Origin: Siderastrea radians
Taxonomy: Eukaryota > Cnidaria > Anthozoa > Scleractinia > Rhizangiidae
NCBI GenBank assembly: GCA_964017195.1
Contig: OZ024889.1
Span: 51,993,418-52,057,417, forward strand
DNA length: 64,000 bases
Direction: 5' to 3'
Shown here in pieces: positions 35,950 through 45,642 of the stretch. The notes below the pieces were generated by a model, which was not told where the DNA came from, searched no databases, and worked only from the letters and a program-made list of their open reading frames with translations. Position 1 is the stretch's first letter, and every line of letters begins with the position of its first letter. Both the position numbers and the translations under genes were made by a program.

Positions 35950-36390
35950 GACTAGGGGAACAGGAGGGTGGTCAGAAAACTTAAGGAGCTGAAGGCGACC
36001 GTGAGACGAGGACAGGAAAAACCGATAAGAATAAAATATGAGAGAAGACAATAGAGCGGCAAGTACGGACGCAATGTTAGCTCAAGTGGCAACATGCTAA
36101 TTTGCTAACTCTCTTTTTATATACTTGGGTAAGACCGCTGAGAATAGAGAAATATCAAGAGGCCCTACAGAAAATATTAATTTATTCTTTGGAAACAGCA
36201 GAAACAGGGCGCTTCAAAGGAGGCTGACTTGGTGGAGGGAAAGCTAAAACAAAGTTTTTTAAGTGATTGTGATCCTTGTAAATCTTCGAGGACTCAATAA
36301 CTGGAAGCAAAGCACTCGAAAGCACGTCTGCACGGGCTCAAGCTCGCAAAACGACAGCAAGCTTCATATAATAGGAGGCTGTAGCAGAGC
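35950..36390. other. Junction between gypsy copy 2 and DIRS-like element
   Basis: No gene recognised. It may hold the 3' end of the DIRS-like element, but I could not identify its terminal repeats. Confidence 0.3.
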
Positions 36391-36394
36391 TCTT

Positions 36395-37353
36395 TCAGCC
36401 CGCGTGGCACATTACGTCCGCAAAAGAGGAGCCAGTAAAAGCTAGGGTCAAGGCACAACCACTTCTAAAGCTATGCAGCGTCTCTCCCTCATCGATTTTA
36501 GCTTGACCCAGGTAAAACTTCAAGTGGAGACGTAGGACAGAAAAGATAGCCATGCCACAAGTCCACACCGATATTCTGCAAAATAATAATATAATTCTCA
36601 ATAGCTCTAACAGGACATATAAAAGGATTAGGATGACGGCGCAGACCAAAAAGGTTGGAACTTCCATCTCTTAGGGTTTTACCCCACATGTGGTTAAACA
36701 AAAACCCGTCATCACTTGGAAAACGGGCAATTCCCATTGTCTTAACCTGACCCAAGTCACCACCCCTATCACACACTAAAGAACAAAGTTTTGAAGAAAG
36801 CCTGATCCGTACCAACTATAAACAACTCTGTTGACGTAAGAGAGGTTGAAAGGAGATGCTTTTCGAGAAAATGGGAGAGCAAGGCCAACTTGTCGACAAA
36901 AAGAGGGGTGGCCTGTATAGGCGCCATTCTAGCCTGGAGCTGTCCCTGTGTTACAGACTTAGGTATTGCTTGACCAAATCGTCGGAAGCTGGGTTGCCAA
37001 TCAGTAAGGTACGATTCCAGTCACCCTGCCGTTCCATTTCATTAAAATGGACCGAAGTTTCCCTATGTAAGAATCCACTGTGCTGTAAGAAAGCCGAAGA
37101 GGACATTGACAATTGGATGGCCCCTTCTGGCCCAAACGTGAACTCGGGTCTGCCCACTGGAATCTTTATATGCCAAAAATCGGCGAACGTCCCAAGGTGT
37201 TGCATTAAAAAGGGACCTTCGGCCCGGAAGGGCATAAAGAAATCTTTCTAGCTCACTCTTGAGAGACTGTTTCTGTTTGGAATATGCAGAGGACGACGAG
37301 ATGTCTTGCAAAGAGTGGATACGTCTATCGATTGCGGTAAGATCAGACGTCAC
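36395..37353 (-). pseudogene. Tyrosine recombinase of DIRS-like element, frameshifted
   Basis: The N-terminal core-binding part reads AYSKQKQSLKSELERFLYAL and ATPWDVRRFLAYKDSSGQTR (37353-37063). The catalytic part lies in other frames: FLFNHMWGKTLRDGSS and FGLRRHPNPFICPVRAIENY (36815-36498), with the C-terminal block containing GCALTLAFTG toward 36395. At least two frame changes. The enzyme would insert circular DNA by recombination without a target duplication. I did not place the catalytic tyrosine with certainty. Confidence 0.65.
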
Positions 37354-37379
37354 AGGGGCAGGAACAGGACCTCAACAAG

Positions 37380-37554
37380 TCTTTCGAGCGTATCTACAGT
37401 TTTGACAAAAACGAAAAAAGTGGTCGTCGGCATACTGACAGACCGGGCAGCTAACAGCTGGTGTGAAAAGCTGGGAGATGCAAGGGAGGCACTGGAAAGG
37501 AAAGAAGATAGAGAGACCAAGCATTATTACACTTGTAAATACAAAAAGAGCCAT
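37380..37554 (-). pseudogene. Zinc-ribbon-like linker of DIRS-like element
   Basis: A short frame ends with CPVCQYADDHFFRFCQNC, a CxxC-(13)-CxxC zinc ribbon found just before the recombinase in DIRS elements of this type. It belongs to the recombinase gene or precedes it. Broken from its neighbours by frame changes. Confidence 0.5.
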
Positions 37555-37639
37555 TTATTAACAGCTAACAATATCTAAACAAATAGCCAACATTCCGGCA
37601 AACCATGGAAAAATATATAAATAACACATCAATTAATAC

Positions 37640-38248
37640 TTAAGGAAACAAAAAATGAAACACCCACAGATACCAAGGGAGAGGCCATGCGGGGGAAAAA
37701 CCCTCCGGGGTAGGGGCTAAAACGACCCCTAGTGAGCCCTGCGATGAAAGAAGGAAAGAAGCCACCACCTGTGAGCTAATGCAAGGCCACCAAAATTGAC
37801 GGGGAGTAATATCAGGCACACAGAGAGTATACTGCTGAACTGAAGACTCCCGAAGAGACCAACGCGTAAGGATTAGAAAAGATGGCAGGAGGTAGAGAGG
37901 GGGACTGAGAAAACAAATTCACTCCAGCAGAACCAGCGATACCAGGGTACAGAGAGAAAAAGGGGAGGGGGAGCCATCCATGGAAACTTGGCCATTGGAG
38001 GGGAAAGCCATGAGGTCAGTGGAATGTGGCCTGAACTCTGACTGGATACGATGCCAGGAATCTCCAGAAAGCTTGGAATCTTGAAGTGATAAAGAACGCG
38101 ACGGCGGGTCAGCCGGGTTGAGAGCCGACGGGACATAGAAGAGGTTAAGCTGAAAAAAGTGACCAGTAGAAAGCCAAAATAGTTTCTTTAGTGTGTCAGA
38201 AAGCTGGTGTTACTTGGCACCTTGACGGTTCCAGGATCGTATAAGGGT
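37640..38248 (-). pseudogene. DIRS RNase H C-terminal / methylase-like region, decayed
   Basis: Fragments in different frames, such as PHGFPLQWPSFHGWLPLPFF and NLFSQSPSLPPAIF, continue from the RNase H toward the recombinase. DIRS elements often carry a methyltransferase-like domain here, but I cannot assign it from these fragments. Confidence 0.3.
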
Positions 38249-38614
38249 TTAGCTATCAGTAAGGATGTCAATACGATGACCCTGCACAGAGTAGGTTAAG
38301 GCCTCTAAAACGTTCACCAAGGCTAGAGTTTCTTTCACAGCTATATTGTGCCCTAATTCCGAGGGGGGGGGGCAATTATCGTGGGTGGAAACTGGCTCAG
38401 TGTAAGGATCTAGAACTCCACCCCAAGTGAAAGAAGAAGTGTCTGACACAAGCTGAATTTGAGCATGGGACTCCGTAAGCCAGGGAAGGCAGCGATGCCA
38501 GCTCCTAAGGAAAGTCCAGTGTTGAATTTCCTCTAACAAACGACCGGCAACCCTGGGAGGACGTGAAGAACGAAGACCTTTAGAAATCGCCAAATTGACC
38601 TCATTAGCAAACAA
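38249..38614 (-). pseudogene. RNase H domain of DIRS-like element
   Basis: The frame reads HAQIQLVSDTSSFTWGGVLD, with the first catalytic Asp, then SELGHNIAVKETLALVNVLE, with the Glu, and ends HRIDILTDS, with the next Asp. These are RNase H motifs in DIRS order. The frame then terminates, so the C-terminal part is separated. Confidence 0.7.
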
Positions 38615-38674
38615 ACACGCGCCTGGGACTGCATATGAGAAAGAAATGCACTTCCCAGCAAAATGCTGTAAGGT

Positions 38675-39832
38675 TTACACATCTACCGTCTTAGAAGATA
38701 AAATAAACTCCGCAAGAGCAATGAACTTGAGTCTTTTTTCCTCTAGAAGGGTGAAAGCTTGACGGACAGAGTCGATGCCAATACCAAGGTACGGGACACG
38801 TTGCCTTGGAACCGAGATGGACTTTTTGAGACCAATAAAATAGCCCAGCAAAGACAGAGTGTAGCACACAATGAAAATCGCAGAATAGGTTCTGGCAAAG
38901 GTACGCTCGCGATCTGAAGACAAGGCAGTGTTAACAGGGGTAACCCGGCTAAAACTGATCTCGTCAGTATGACGATCGTCTATGTAAAGCAGGCACGGAA
39001 TCCCTGTGGAACGAAAACAATGTGTGGCTAAAAGACCTGTGGAATGATAGATATGCTGAAGACTTCCAACCGAAAGGGATCGCGTTACTGACATAATAGC
39101 AACCGTTCCACTGAAAGCCAAAGAACTTCCTAATGTTGGGAGAGAGAACAATGTGATGGTAGCCCCATTTATCATCACAGACAGATTGAAAGGGGCGTTT
39201 GGAGACATACCTAGGGATCATAGAGAGGTTATCAAGACAAAAAGGGGTATCCCATATCCAGACGTTAAGGAAACGATTATCGTGGCACAACCGCAGTTTC
39301 GATGGCTCTACAGTGAGGGGCATAACTACATGTAAATAAGGAGGAGAATCGCCGACTTTACCCCAGAGGGAAATGGCTCCCGATTTCAAGCCAGCAGCAA
39401 TAGAATCGTTAGTGAAATCTACGAGCGACACACGGGATGAGTTGTTTGCAAAAATTCGAGCCAGAGGGATATCAGAATTAAAAAACTCCCCTTTAACTGT
39501 CCCTTAAAGGGCTGAAAGAAATTATAAATGTTCACAAAGTCTCTTATCCAGCTCAAAACAGAATTGGCCAAGTTGCACGGTGCGGAACGGGCTATGAACT
39601 CCAAAAATCCATAATGGCAATGGAGATTTCCTACTACAAGGGACTCTGGATCTCTGAAGGCCAACATGGAGACATCTGCTAACACGGAGCCATCCAAAAT
39701 GGAATTAACGAGGCTCTCGGAAATGTGCGCATTATGAGGCACCACCCCTTGAGCCGCAGGGAGAGGTGCACCATCAGAAGCAACCCAGCGGATAGAATTC
39801 TGTGGCAAACAGGCTGGCTGGGAAATAGACAA
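38675..39832 (-). pseudogene. Reverse transcriptase of DIRS-like element, frameshifted
   Basis: Overlapping frames at 39832-39419, 39431-38964 and 39208-38675 carry in order an N-terminal segment, RLCHDNRFLNVWI, VCDDKWGYHHIVLSPNIRKF, FGFQWNGCYYVSNAIPFGWK and the catalytic YIDDR near 38985. These match DIRS-type reverse transcriptase. Two frameshifts lie near 39425 and between 39208 and 38964. Confidence 0.75.
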
Positions 39833-40200
39833 AGGCGGATCGTAAACTTTGACATGCTTAGGAGGGGGCTACAAGAGAGAAAATGCAAGGAAGAGCGCAA
39901 TGAAGGGCACAGCTCAAGGGTTTTATGCCTCAGTAATCCGAGAGGGAATAAGACTCCCTTATAAAACTGCCAACCCAGAGCAGGAAAAGAGGGAAACGGA
40001 AAAAAAGGGAAAAAAAGGGAAAAAAAGTGAACAGAAAAGGTAAACGCAGTGCATTCGCACTTGCAACAAGGAAAATCATATATAAAATACAATGACAAAA
40101 GAAAGTTTCATGTATTGAAAGTAGGTGACAAAAACTAAAGGACATGCCTCAAAAATAAACGTAAAGAAAACAACAAACGAAACTAGAAGGTCACTGGGGG

Positions 40201-40623
40201 TTAGCATGGGGGGCCTCGCTGATAAGAAGGGAACCTGCCCCTCGCTGATCTCCAACACTTCTTAAAACAGAATGGAGAAGAGTGGCCAGGAATTCCACAA
40301 TAATTACAAACTAAACGTGTCTTCGAAGAATTAGAGTAGGAGGCTGACAGAGCAGTTGCCCGAAGGGATTTACCCACTTTGGCAATCGAGTCCAGAACCT
40401 TGGAATAATCCTTGTCGGAGAACAACGCCACAAAGTAAGCCTGGAACTGTTCCACAGGTTTTTCAAGTCGATCCCTCAGAGCGTGGGTTGCCGCAGACAA
40501 AAAAGTCGCCTTCTCGTGTTTGGCATTCTGGGCGACCACAACAAGGTCTTCTGCCAAAGCCAAAGTGGCATACTTGTCAAAATCTGGCTTGCACCACAAA
40601 CCGTAGGCTGAAAGATTGGACAA
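40201..40623 (-). pseudogene. gag: Gag with CCHC zinc knuckle (DIRS-like element)
   Basis: A 140-codon frame contains a helical part (FDKYATLALAEDLVVVAQ) and ends with a CCHC knuckle, CNYCGIPGHSSPFC, plus an Arg/Ser-rich tail, as in retroelement nucleocapsid. The upstream part of Gag extends in another frame toward 40754. Confidence 0.65.
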
Positions 40624-40928
40624 ACCACTTTCGGCGCTAGTTTGCTGGCGTTTCTCAAGGGCTTGTACTCGAAGTAAACAGGCAAGCTAACGATCATAAA
40701 AAGTATAACAGCAAGATGTAAGGACAAACGAGAAGGGGCGTCCAGACAAAACAATAAATGTAAATGGTATAGAAAATAGAGGCGTATTTAGAATAATGCT
40801 GCACTAAAAATGCCCAAAATAAACAGAAATGCAAAAAGAACAACAACAATCAAGAGCGGTAAAGTGGTCTTGGATCGCCCATAAAGACGAGAAAACGCAT
40901 GCGAAAGCGATAGAATACAATACTGCCG

Positions 40929-41205
40929 AGTAGTTATATGGTTGGGGGTACTAGAACATTTTAACAAAATGTTCCGGTTCCCACCAACTATATAACTACA
41001 TTCCATCTGATGGTATTATTTTATGTAAATCTATATATTTTTTCGTATGATGGAATCTATATGTTTTTCATATGATGGAAACGAACACATTTTTCTTATG
41101 ATGGAATCTATATGTTTTTATTTCATGTGGAAACGAACACATTTTCCATTGCGTGACTTCATCGGAAAAACAGGAAGTCTTAAAATTCTCGGAAAAGCAG
41201 ACAGT
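40929..41205 (+). repeat. Left terminal inverted repeat of Polinton copy B
   Basis: Homologous, in inverted orientation, to about 4430-4672. The first 72 bases form an imperfect terminal palindrome. Further in, at 41044-41140, a two-fold tandem pattern alternates TATGATGGAATCTATATG and a GGAAACGAACACATTTT word. Confidence 0.88.
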
Positions 41206-41286
41206 CAATTAAACCACAAAACGCCACAGCTGTGTCATGACGTCACGAAGTAACATAAAAATAAAATCTCATGTAATAGTAAAGAA

Positions 41287-41763
41287 ATGAATTGTAATTT
41301 AGATATACATGATGAACTAATAAATTGTGGAGAACTTTCATGTCCTTTCTGCGACGAAAAATTGGCTTCTAATGAAAAACCAAAAAATGATTTATGCTGT
41401 GATAATCAGGATGTTATAAACAAAGACGGAATGTTAGTATGCCAGATTTGTGGAGTTGTGCAAGGATATAATTATGTGAAAGAATATGTTGATTTTTATA
41501 AAAATAGACATAAATTTATAAGAAAATCTGTTTACCATCGAGAGTACCACATCAACAACGTATTACTTGATATCAAAGGAAAATATAATATTGAAATATC
41601 CAACAGTCAGAAGAATAAGATTGACGCTATATTTGTGGAGATAGGTAAGAATCTTGATAAAGTTAATGATACAAGGAAAAGGATGATTAGTGTTAATTTT
41701 ATTATAAGAAGGATATTAAAGATGATGGGGGTGCCTTACGAAAAAATTCCAATTAGTAAATAA
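41287..41763 (+). CDS. VLTF3-like late transcription factor
   Basis: 158 residues from the ATG at 41287. The N-terminus has CPFC (residues about 20-23), then a second zinc ribbon with a double Cys and a CQICG pair (residues about 38-58). The C-terminal part carries SVYHREYHINNVLLDIKGKY (about 79-98), the pattern of the poxvirus late transcription factor VLTF3 family (tyrosine-x-arg, then an HF-like word and QGK-like word). In large DNA viruses VLTF3 switches on late, structural genes. It is the first gene after the left terminal repeat and has an intact frame. A TFIIB-like factor is the alternative; I favour VLTF3 because of the QGK-like helix. Confidence 0.7.
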   Translation: MNCNLDIHDELINCGELSCPFCDEKLASNEKPKNDLCCDNQDVINKDGMLVCQICGVVQGYNYVKEYVDFYKNRHKFIRKSVYHREYHINNVLLDIKGKYNIEISNSQKNKIDAIFVEIGKNLDKVNDTRKRMISVNFIIRRILKMMGVPYEKIPISK

Positions 41764-41833
41764 AAAAAAACATTAGCTTTTTATGATCAATATTGGGCAA
41801 GTATTATGTCTCTTATCGGTGATAAAATAAAAT

Positions 41834-42316
41834 CTATTGTTGGATGAACACCTTATTATATTTCTTTTCAAATTTGTCAGTTAATGGGCACATATCAATG
41901 ATTATATCATCGAGAACTTTAACATAATCAAGAAATTCTTTGTTATCATACTCCAGTCCTCTCATAAAAGACCGCAAATCGATTAAAACCTTTTCATACG
42001 AAGTGTATGCGAATTTAGACATCTCAATCTTCCTTTTGTATTTTTTAGCCTCTGAATATGCTTTAAGCAAGAGCCCAGAACCAGATATTGTTCCGAGAAC
42101 AACAGGATTTGTCGTCACACCACCAGCTACTGTCCCTGTTACTACCAATAAAACAGATCCAATATTACATGCAAGTTCTGCTTTTTTGAAATATTTAAAA
42201 GTCATTTTGAAGAGCCAATATTTTTTATGATAGAATTTGTACAATGCTTTCAACTCAGATATTTGATCTTCCGTTAATTTTTCTGAAACATGGTTCCAAT
42301 TGAATATATTCTTCAT
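41834..42316 (-). CDS. Two-pass membrane protein, SLATT/holin-like
   Basis: 160 residues, ATG at 42314-42316, convergent with the VLTF3-like gene (70-base gap). Two hydrophobic segments (residues about 50-66, IGSVLLVVTGTVAGG, and 70-85, VVLGTISGSGLLL) form a Gly-rich hairpin between amphipathic helices. This layout resembles SLATT-domain and holin-type small membrane proteins. It might act in membrane remodelling or release, but that is inference from topology. The frame is intact. Confidence 0.6.
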   Translation of the reverse strand: MKNIFNWNHVSEKLTEDQISELKALYKFYHKKYWLFKMTFKYFKKAELACNIGSVLLVVTGTVAGGVTTNPVVLGTISGSGLLLKAYSEAKKYKRKIEMSKFAYTSYEKVLIDLRSFMRGLEYDNKEFLDYVKVLDDIIIDMCPLTDKFEKKYNKVFIQQ

Positions 42317-42382
42317 ATTATATGATTATATTTTTTTTGAATGATTCCTTAATACTGGAGTATAATTTTCTAGTGTTTTACA

Positions 42383-43339
42383 TTAAAATGAAATCGGATC
42401 ATAATCATTAACATACCATCTACAGAGAACGTGATGGTGTAGTTTGATATTTAATTCAGTAAGATTTACACCTTTATAAAGACAATAAAAAGCTATATCA
42501 CCTTTCAAGCCTGCAATACCAGAGGGATTCAAATCTCCAAATGTCATGTTGGTACTTCCTTGTGATGTTCTTGCTGTAAAATTAGCTAATTTTTTGCCGT
42601 TACACCATGTTTCAGAAGCGTTGTTACCACCAGGTACATCCCAGTGAATTGATAAACAGATCCATTTATTCAGTTCACCAGCATTGGCTTTTGATTGGTA
42701 TGGCGCTGTAACATTCTTACTATTAAAAGAGTTTGGTCCAATGACAATATGCTGATTTGTTGCTCCACTTACAAGTAACTCACCAGTCGGTGAGAATGCA
42801 ACAAATTTGTCATAACCTCCATCATCATGTCTGAAAAGTCCATTACGAACAGCATAAGATCCTGTGTATGAATTTAATCGGTAAACAATGAAAACATTAA
42901 CTATATCAGCTTGTCCAGAACCAGGATTTAAATTTATGTTTGATAACATTCGCTTATTGCCATCGAATTTTAAATAATATCGATAATTGATTTTTTCAGC
43001 TTTTGTACATGAAATTGGTTTAGCCGATTGTGTTGTTTGATTAGAATGATTTTCTTTAAGAGATTGATCAAAAAGATCTGATACTGCTCTAGTTGAATTA
43101 TCAAAAGTAACCTCAGATGGAATACCTCGGTCTATCTTATATAAGCAATCAGCTAGTTGATAACTTTCCCAGAATAAAGTTTCTGATAAATTTAATAGTT
43201 CACTGGCTTGAACTACATCAGGTATTTCAGACTTTAATACTGTCATTTTGATATCAACCTCTTGTTTAGTGTATAAGTTTTCTTTTTTGTGTACATAATT
43301 ATGTAAATGATGTTTTTCATAGTCTGTGAAACTTGACAT
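42383..43339 (-). CDS. LamG/ConA-like fold surface adhesin
   Basis: 318 residues, ATG at 43337-43339. The N-terminal third is helical (YEKHHLHNYVHKKENLYTKQ). The C-terminal two thirds look like a laminin-G/concanavalin-like beta sandwich: YYLKFDGNKRMLSNINLNPG, FIVYRLNSYTG, NKWICLSIHWDVPGG with a WCNGKKLANF word, and GLKGDIAFYCLYKG at the end. Such domains bind glycans or proteins. It is last in a minus-strand run of three fibre-type genes, so a capsid-spike tip or receptor-binding role is likely (inference). Intact. Confidence 0.6.
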   Translation of the reverse strand: MSSFTDYEKHHLHNYVHKKENLYTKQEVDIKMTVLKSEIPDVVQASELLNLSETLFWESYQLADCLYKIDRGIPSEVTFDNSTRAVSDLFDQSLKENHSNQTTQSAKPISCTKAEKINYRYYLKFDGNKRMLSNINLNPGSGQADIVNVFIVYRLNSYTGSYAVRNGLFRHDDGGYDKFVAFSPTGELLVSGATNQHIVIGPNSFNSKNVTAPYQSKANAGELNKWICLSIHWDVPGGNNASETWCNGKKLANFTARTSQGSTNMTFGDLNPSGIAGLKGDIAFYCLYKGVNLTELNIKLHHHVLCRWYVNDYDPISF

Positions 43340-43358
43340 ATATTCTTTGTTTATATAA

Positions 43359-44371
43359 TTATTCTAGATAAGCACCATTTCTCTTTTCCTCTAATATAAT
43401 TTTATGAAATTCTAGGGTGTCTATATCAATGAATTTATCAATCAAACCTACTTTTTTAACATATCCTTCAAAGTCAATTTCAAGTTGATTAGACTGAAAG
43501 TTTACAGGTGCATTGAATGTCTGTTGGACACGAGATGAGTAATTACCTAAACTAAATCTATGTAAATTTAATTGGAGCCGTCATAGCAGATCCAAACAAA
43601 ATTTTGCTTGTTTTGAAAGTCGCTCGTGAATGTTGTTTCATAATTTTTGGATGGAACCTCGATTCTTAATTTATTATTGGTGATCTGATATCGAGGATGG
43701 AATTTTACATGAAGGTTGAGAGTGTTTGACCAACTTATCTCACATGTTTTGGTTGTATTGTGTAAAAAAGACATGAAGAATGTAAAACTTGTATTTTGAT
43801 TGAATGTATCAACTGTTTGAATATGTGTCTTTGTACTTAATTGTAAACCATATTTTGGACTATAAGAATTTATAAAACGATCTGTACCAAGGACTAAATT
43901 AGGTCGTATGCCACTAATTACAGTACCAGATACACCCTGTACAAGATTAAACATGCTTGTTTCTTCTAGATCATAAAAATCATTCCCGAAAATAGTTCTG
44001 TATATATAATCCTTTGTATAATGAGATAAATCATTTAATTTTGTTTCCACAATATTCAAAGAACGTTTATTGCAGGCATCACCTTCATTTAATGGATCGT
44101 CCAAATTGATTATTTTATGATTATTTAAATCAAGATCCGTTTCCATTACCATCTTGCCATTTTCAATAACAAAAGCGGTGTCATAAACACTTGGGTCAAC
44201 GTTTGAAAGTGTTTCTTTAACACCATAGACAATTAAATGCCCAATTGTTAAAAACGATTGTTTACTGACTGTACCGTGCAAATCAAGATAAAGGAATTGT
44301 GGAGGTGAGCTACCCCCATCTGTGAAAATTGATAACTGTTTTGGTGTACGTTTCGAACGTTTTTGTTGCAT
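43359..44371 (-). pseudogene. Tail-fibre-like protein with one frameshift
   Basis: 267 codons are open from the ATG at 44369-44371 to a stop at 43568. Coding-like text then continues in the next frame for about 65 codons to a stop at 43359-43361, so a single-base change near 43570 shortened the gene. The middle holds DLDLNNHKIINLDDP followed by an acidic and Asp-Ala-Cys-Asn-Lys segment (residues about 77-100), the repeat found in phage tail fibres. The rest is beta-rich. It probably belongs to the same spike as its neighbours. Read through either end, no membrane segment is present. Confidence 0.55.
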
Positions 44372-44446
44372 ATTTAGAAATTGAAATCGTCGTAGCTTGC
44401 GGGGTTACACTCAACCCATTCATTTCCAGCGGAAACCATTCAACGA

Positions 44447-45586
44447 CTAAAGTATAGTAACCGACTGGAAGTTTATAAAGGTTAAAACCGAGGCGTGACT
44501 GTACTGGTTGGGTGAGTCTTTTTCAAACAGGAGTTGAAGAAAGTAAGCTTTTTTATTAATTTGATGTGGAGAATTGGGAAAATCGTCTATACCCAAAACC
44601 TTGATATTGTTTTCACTCGAAGATTCATCAGTGTCTTCCATTAAGTATCTGAAGGCGTCTCGTTTTTGACCCGAATTAGTAATCTGAGATTCATAAATTT
44701 TTTGAGTGACAAGATCTCTCACATTTGTTATTTCATCTTGCATAAAATCAACATTAACTGCGGAGTTAGAATCTCTGTAATCAGTTTGTAAGTTAATAAT
44801 TTTATTGTTATTTAAATTCAAGTTTCCAGTCATATTGTTGGTACCATCAACTTTGAGAAACTTTTTTTGTGTCATGTCATCAATTCTGTTGTTAACAAAC
44901 TCGACACATGCGGCGTCTCTTTGGTTTGATGGAAGATCAAGATTGGTAATTGATTTATTTTTCATATCAATATCAGCTCCTTTATCCAGTTTTTTTTCAA
45001 GCTGATTTTCGACATACTTTTTGTTTGTGGCTTGATCTGCCTGTGTTGGGTCTTTTACGTTGTAGATTGTATTATTGTTCATATCAATGCTTGCCTCCAT
45101 TTTTCCACCCTCTTTTTTCGAAAGAAAGATATTTCTCGTGTCCTGATAGTTTATTACCTTTGACAGATCACCGTGGATAGGATAAGGATTGCTTTTTAAT
45201 CGCAAAATCTCGAACTTATTTTGCATGTCAATATCAGCAGAACCGCTGACACTACCTTGAGACCCAGGATCACCTTTATCACCTTTATCACCTTTATCAC
45301 CCTTGTCGCCTTTATCTCCTTTTGCACCCTTCAGCCCAGGAAGGCCCTGTGGACCAGGAGGACCATTATCTCCTTTGTCTCCTTTTGCACCCTTAACGCC
45401 TTTATCTCCTTTATCTCCTTTATCGCCTTTATCTCCTTTATCGCCTTTATCTCCTTTATCGCCTTTATCTCCTTTATCTCCTTTATCACCCTTCAGCCCA
45501 GGAATACCCCGCGGACCAGGAGGACCTTGAACACCTGATGAACTTGTGCCTGATGAAGTTGAACTATGTTCATTAAAAATTCCCAT
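44447..45586 (-). CDS. Collagen-like trimeric fibre with tail-fibre repeats
   Basis: 379 residues, ATG at 45584-45586. Residues about 19-110 are Gly-X-Y collagen repeats ([14 protein letters not shown], then many GDK units and a second [10 protein letters not shown] start), which should form a trimeric rod. Three copies of a phage tail-fibre repeat follow: [26 protein letters not shown] and [13 protein letters not shown], each with a downstream Asp-Ala/Ala-Thr and Tyr-Val or Phe-Val word. The C-terminus seems cut by a frameshift near 44460, since coding-like text continues in another frame almost to the next gene. The likely role is a receptor-binding spike on the capsid. Confidence 0.7.
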   Translation of the reverse strand: MGIFNEHSSTSSGTSSSGVQGPPGPRGIPGLKGDKGDKGDKGDKGDKGDKGDKGDKGDKGDKGVKGAKGDKGDNGPPGPQGLPGLKGAKGDKGDKGDKGDKGDKGDPGSQGSVSGSADIDMQNKFEILRLKSNPYPIHGDLSKVINYQDTRNIFLSKKEGGKMEASIDMNNNTIYNVKDPTQADQATNKKYVENQLEKKLDKGADIDMKNKSITNLDLPSNQRDAACVEFVNNRIDDMTQKKFLKVDGTNNMTGNLNLNNNKIINLQTDYRDSNSAVNVDFMQDEITNVRDLVTQKIYESQITNSGQKRDAFRYLMEDTDESSSENNIKVLGIDDFPNSPHQINKKAYFLQLLFEKDSPNQYSHASVLTFINFQSVTIL

Positions 45587-45642
45587 ATATACTTATTGCT
45601 TAGATATAATTAAAAATTCCCATATATACTTATTATGATCAG
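45587..45642 (-). promoter_or_regulatory. Duplicated upstream element of the fibre gene
   Basis: AATTCCCATATATACTTATT occurs once across the fibre gene start (about 45576-45596) and again at about 45615-45634, with AGATATAATT between. The word abutting the ATG fits the TATATATG-type promoter of this element. Confidence 0.5.

Larger units (their letters stand above)
36395..40800 (-). mobile_element. DIRS-like retrotransposon with tyrosine recombinase
   Basis: Minus-strand order: Gag with zinc knuckle (40623-40201), reverse transcriptase (39832-38675), RNase H (38614 downward), a small zinc motif (37554-37380) and a tyrosine recombinase (37353-36395). DIRS-type elements use a tyrosine recombinase instead of a DDE integrase and have this order. 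Frames are broken in several places, and terminal repeats were not identified. It abuts the left end of Polinton B at 40929. Confidence 0.8.

Noticed and set aside
41287..41763. Cellular TFIIB as the identity of the zinc-ribbon gene
   Set aside because: The protein is too short, lacks the two cyclin-like repeats, and has a VLTF3-like C-terminal block.
45221..45538. Long plus-strand frames rich in Ser-Pro-Leu or Phe-Ile-Ser opposite the collagen-like gene
   Set aside because: They are antisense shadows of the Gly-X-Y repeat; the low-complexity DNA keeps several frames open.
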